Of a stretch of 46,315 nucleotides of DNA, positions 46,289 to 46,315 are shown in pieces. The translations under genes were made by a program, and so were the position numbers. How positions within the stretch are numbered: position 1 is the first letter of the stretch; every line of letters begins with the position of its first letter. Under the pieces are notes generated by a model, which worked only from the letters and a program-made list of their open reading frames with translations, did no database searches and was not told the origin of the DNA. This DNA comes from Helochares maculicollis. Lineage: Eukaryota; Arthropoda; Insecta; Coleoptera; Hydrophilidae. The stretch is taken from assembly GCA_033557835.1 (NCBI GenBank), contig JAWQRO010000253.1:1-46315 (forward strand), given 5' to 3'.

Positions 46289-46315
46289 AATATATATATA
46301 TATATATATATATAT
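46289..46315. repeat. TA dinucleotide microsatellite at window end
   Basis: Uninterrupted TA repeat running to the last base of the window. Its true length is unknown because the window ends inside it. Confidence 0.95.

Noticed and set aside
1..46315. Possible undescribed multi-gene system
   Set aside because: No cluster of intact coding genes exists in the window; the recognisable proteins are all decayed transposon enzymes.

Overview
This window looks like intergenic or deep intronic DNA from an insect, most likely a higher fly (Diptera). That assignment is inferred from strong AT richness, the number and type of decayed mariner transposons, a decayed non-LTR retrotransposon, many short degenerate minisatellites, and blocks that resemble the non-coding regulatory sequence around fly developmental genes. 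I found no intact host protein-coding gene, rRNA, tRNA or CRISPR array. Open frames are short (135 codons at most), overlap on both strands, and none gave me a recognisable host protein. I saw no new defence, biosynthetic or mobile system.

The clearest content is transposon debris. At 0.46-1.7 kb two different mariner relics lie tail to tail: relic A on the plus strand and relic B (Mos1-like) on the minus strand. A third relic (C, plus strand) lies at 15.7-16.3 kb. A fragment of a non-LTR retrotransposon endonuclease lies at 22.0-22.2 kb. A longer non-LTR relic (endonuclease, reverse transcriptase and C-terminal tail) runs from 36.8 to 40.0 kb. It is interrupted by a structurally complete but dead DD34D mariner of 1270 bp at 38457-39726, with near-perfect terminal inverted repeats and a TA target duplication. 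This gives a relative order of insertion.

A second layer is repeats of local origin. These are three diverged ~300-bp units at 7.2-8.2 kb, a ~130-bp degenerate unit at 28.5-29.0 kb, and a 119-bp block present twice 554 bp apart (32964 and 33518, about 85% identical with no gaps). There are also ~16-21-bp degenerate minisatellites at 23.55, 43.65 and 44.8 kb, a perfect 42-nt hairpin at 36250, and a 13-bp inverted repeat around 17.95-18.06 kb.

A third layer is candidate cis-regulatory sequence: more complex, less AT-biased blocks with homeodomain-type TAAT cores at about 10.35, 11.3-11.6, 11.9-12.2, 14.8-15.0, 18.4, 26.5-26.9, 27.2, 31.0-31.2, 34.6-34.9 and 41.45-41.75 kb. Two of them, 4.2 kb apart, share an exact 13-mer that contains a TGATTTAT (Hox/Exd-like) core. 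These calls rest on composition and motifs only, because no comparative data were available. All coordinates and identity figures are from reading by eye.
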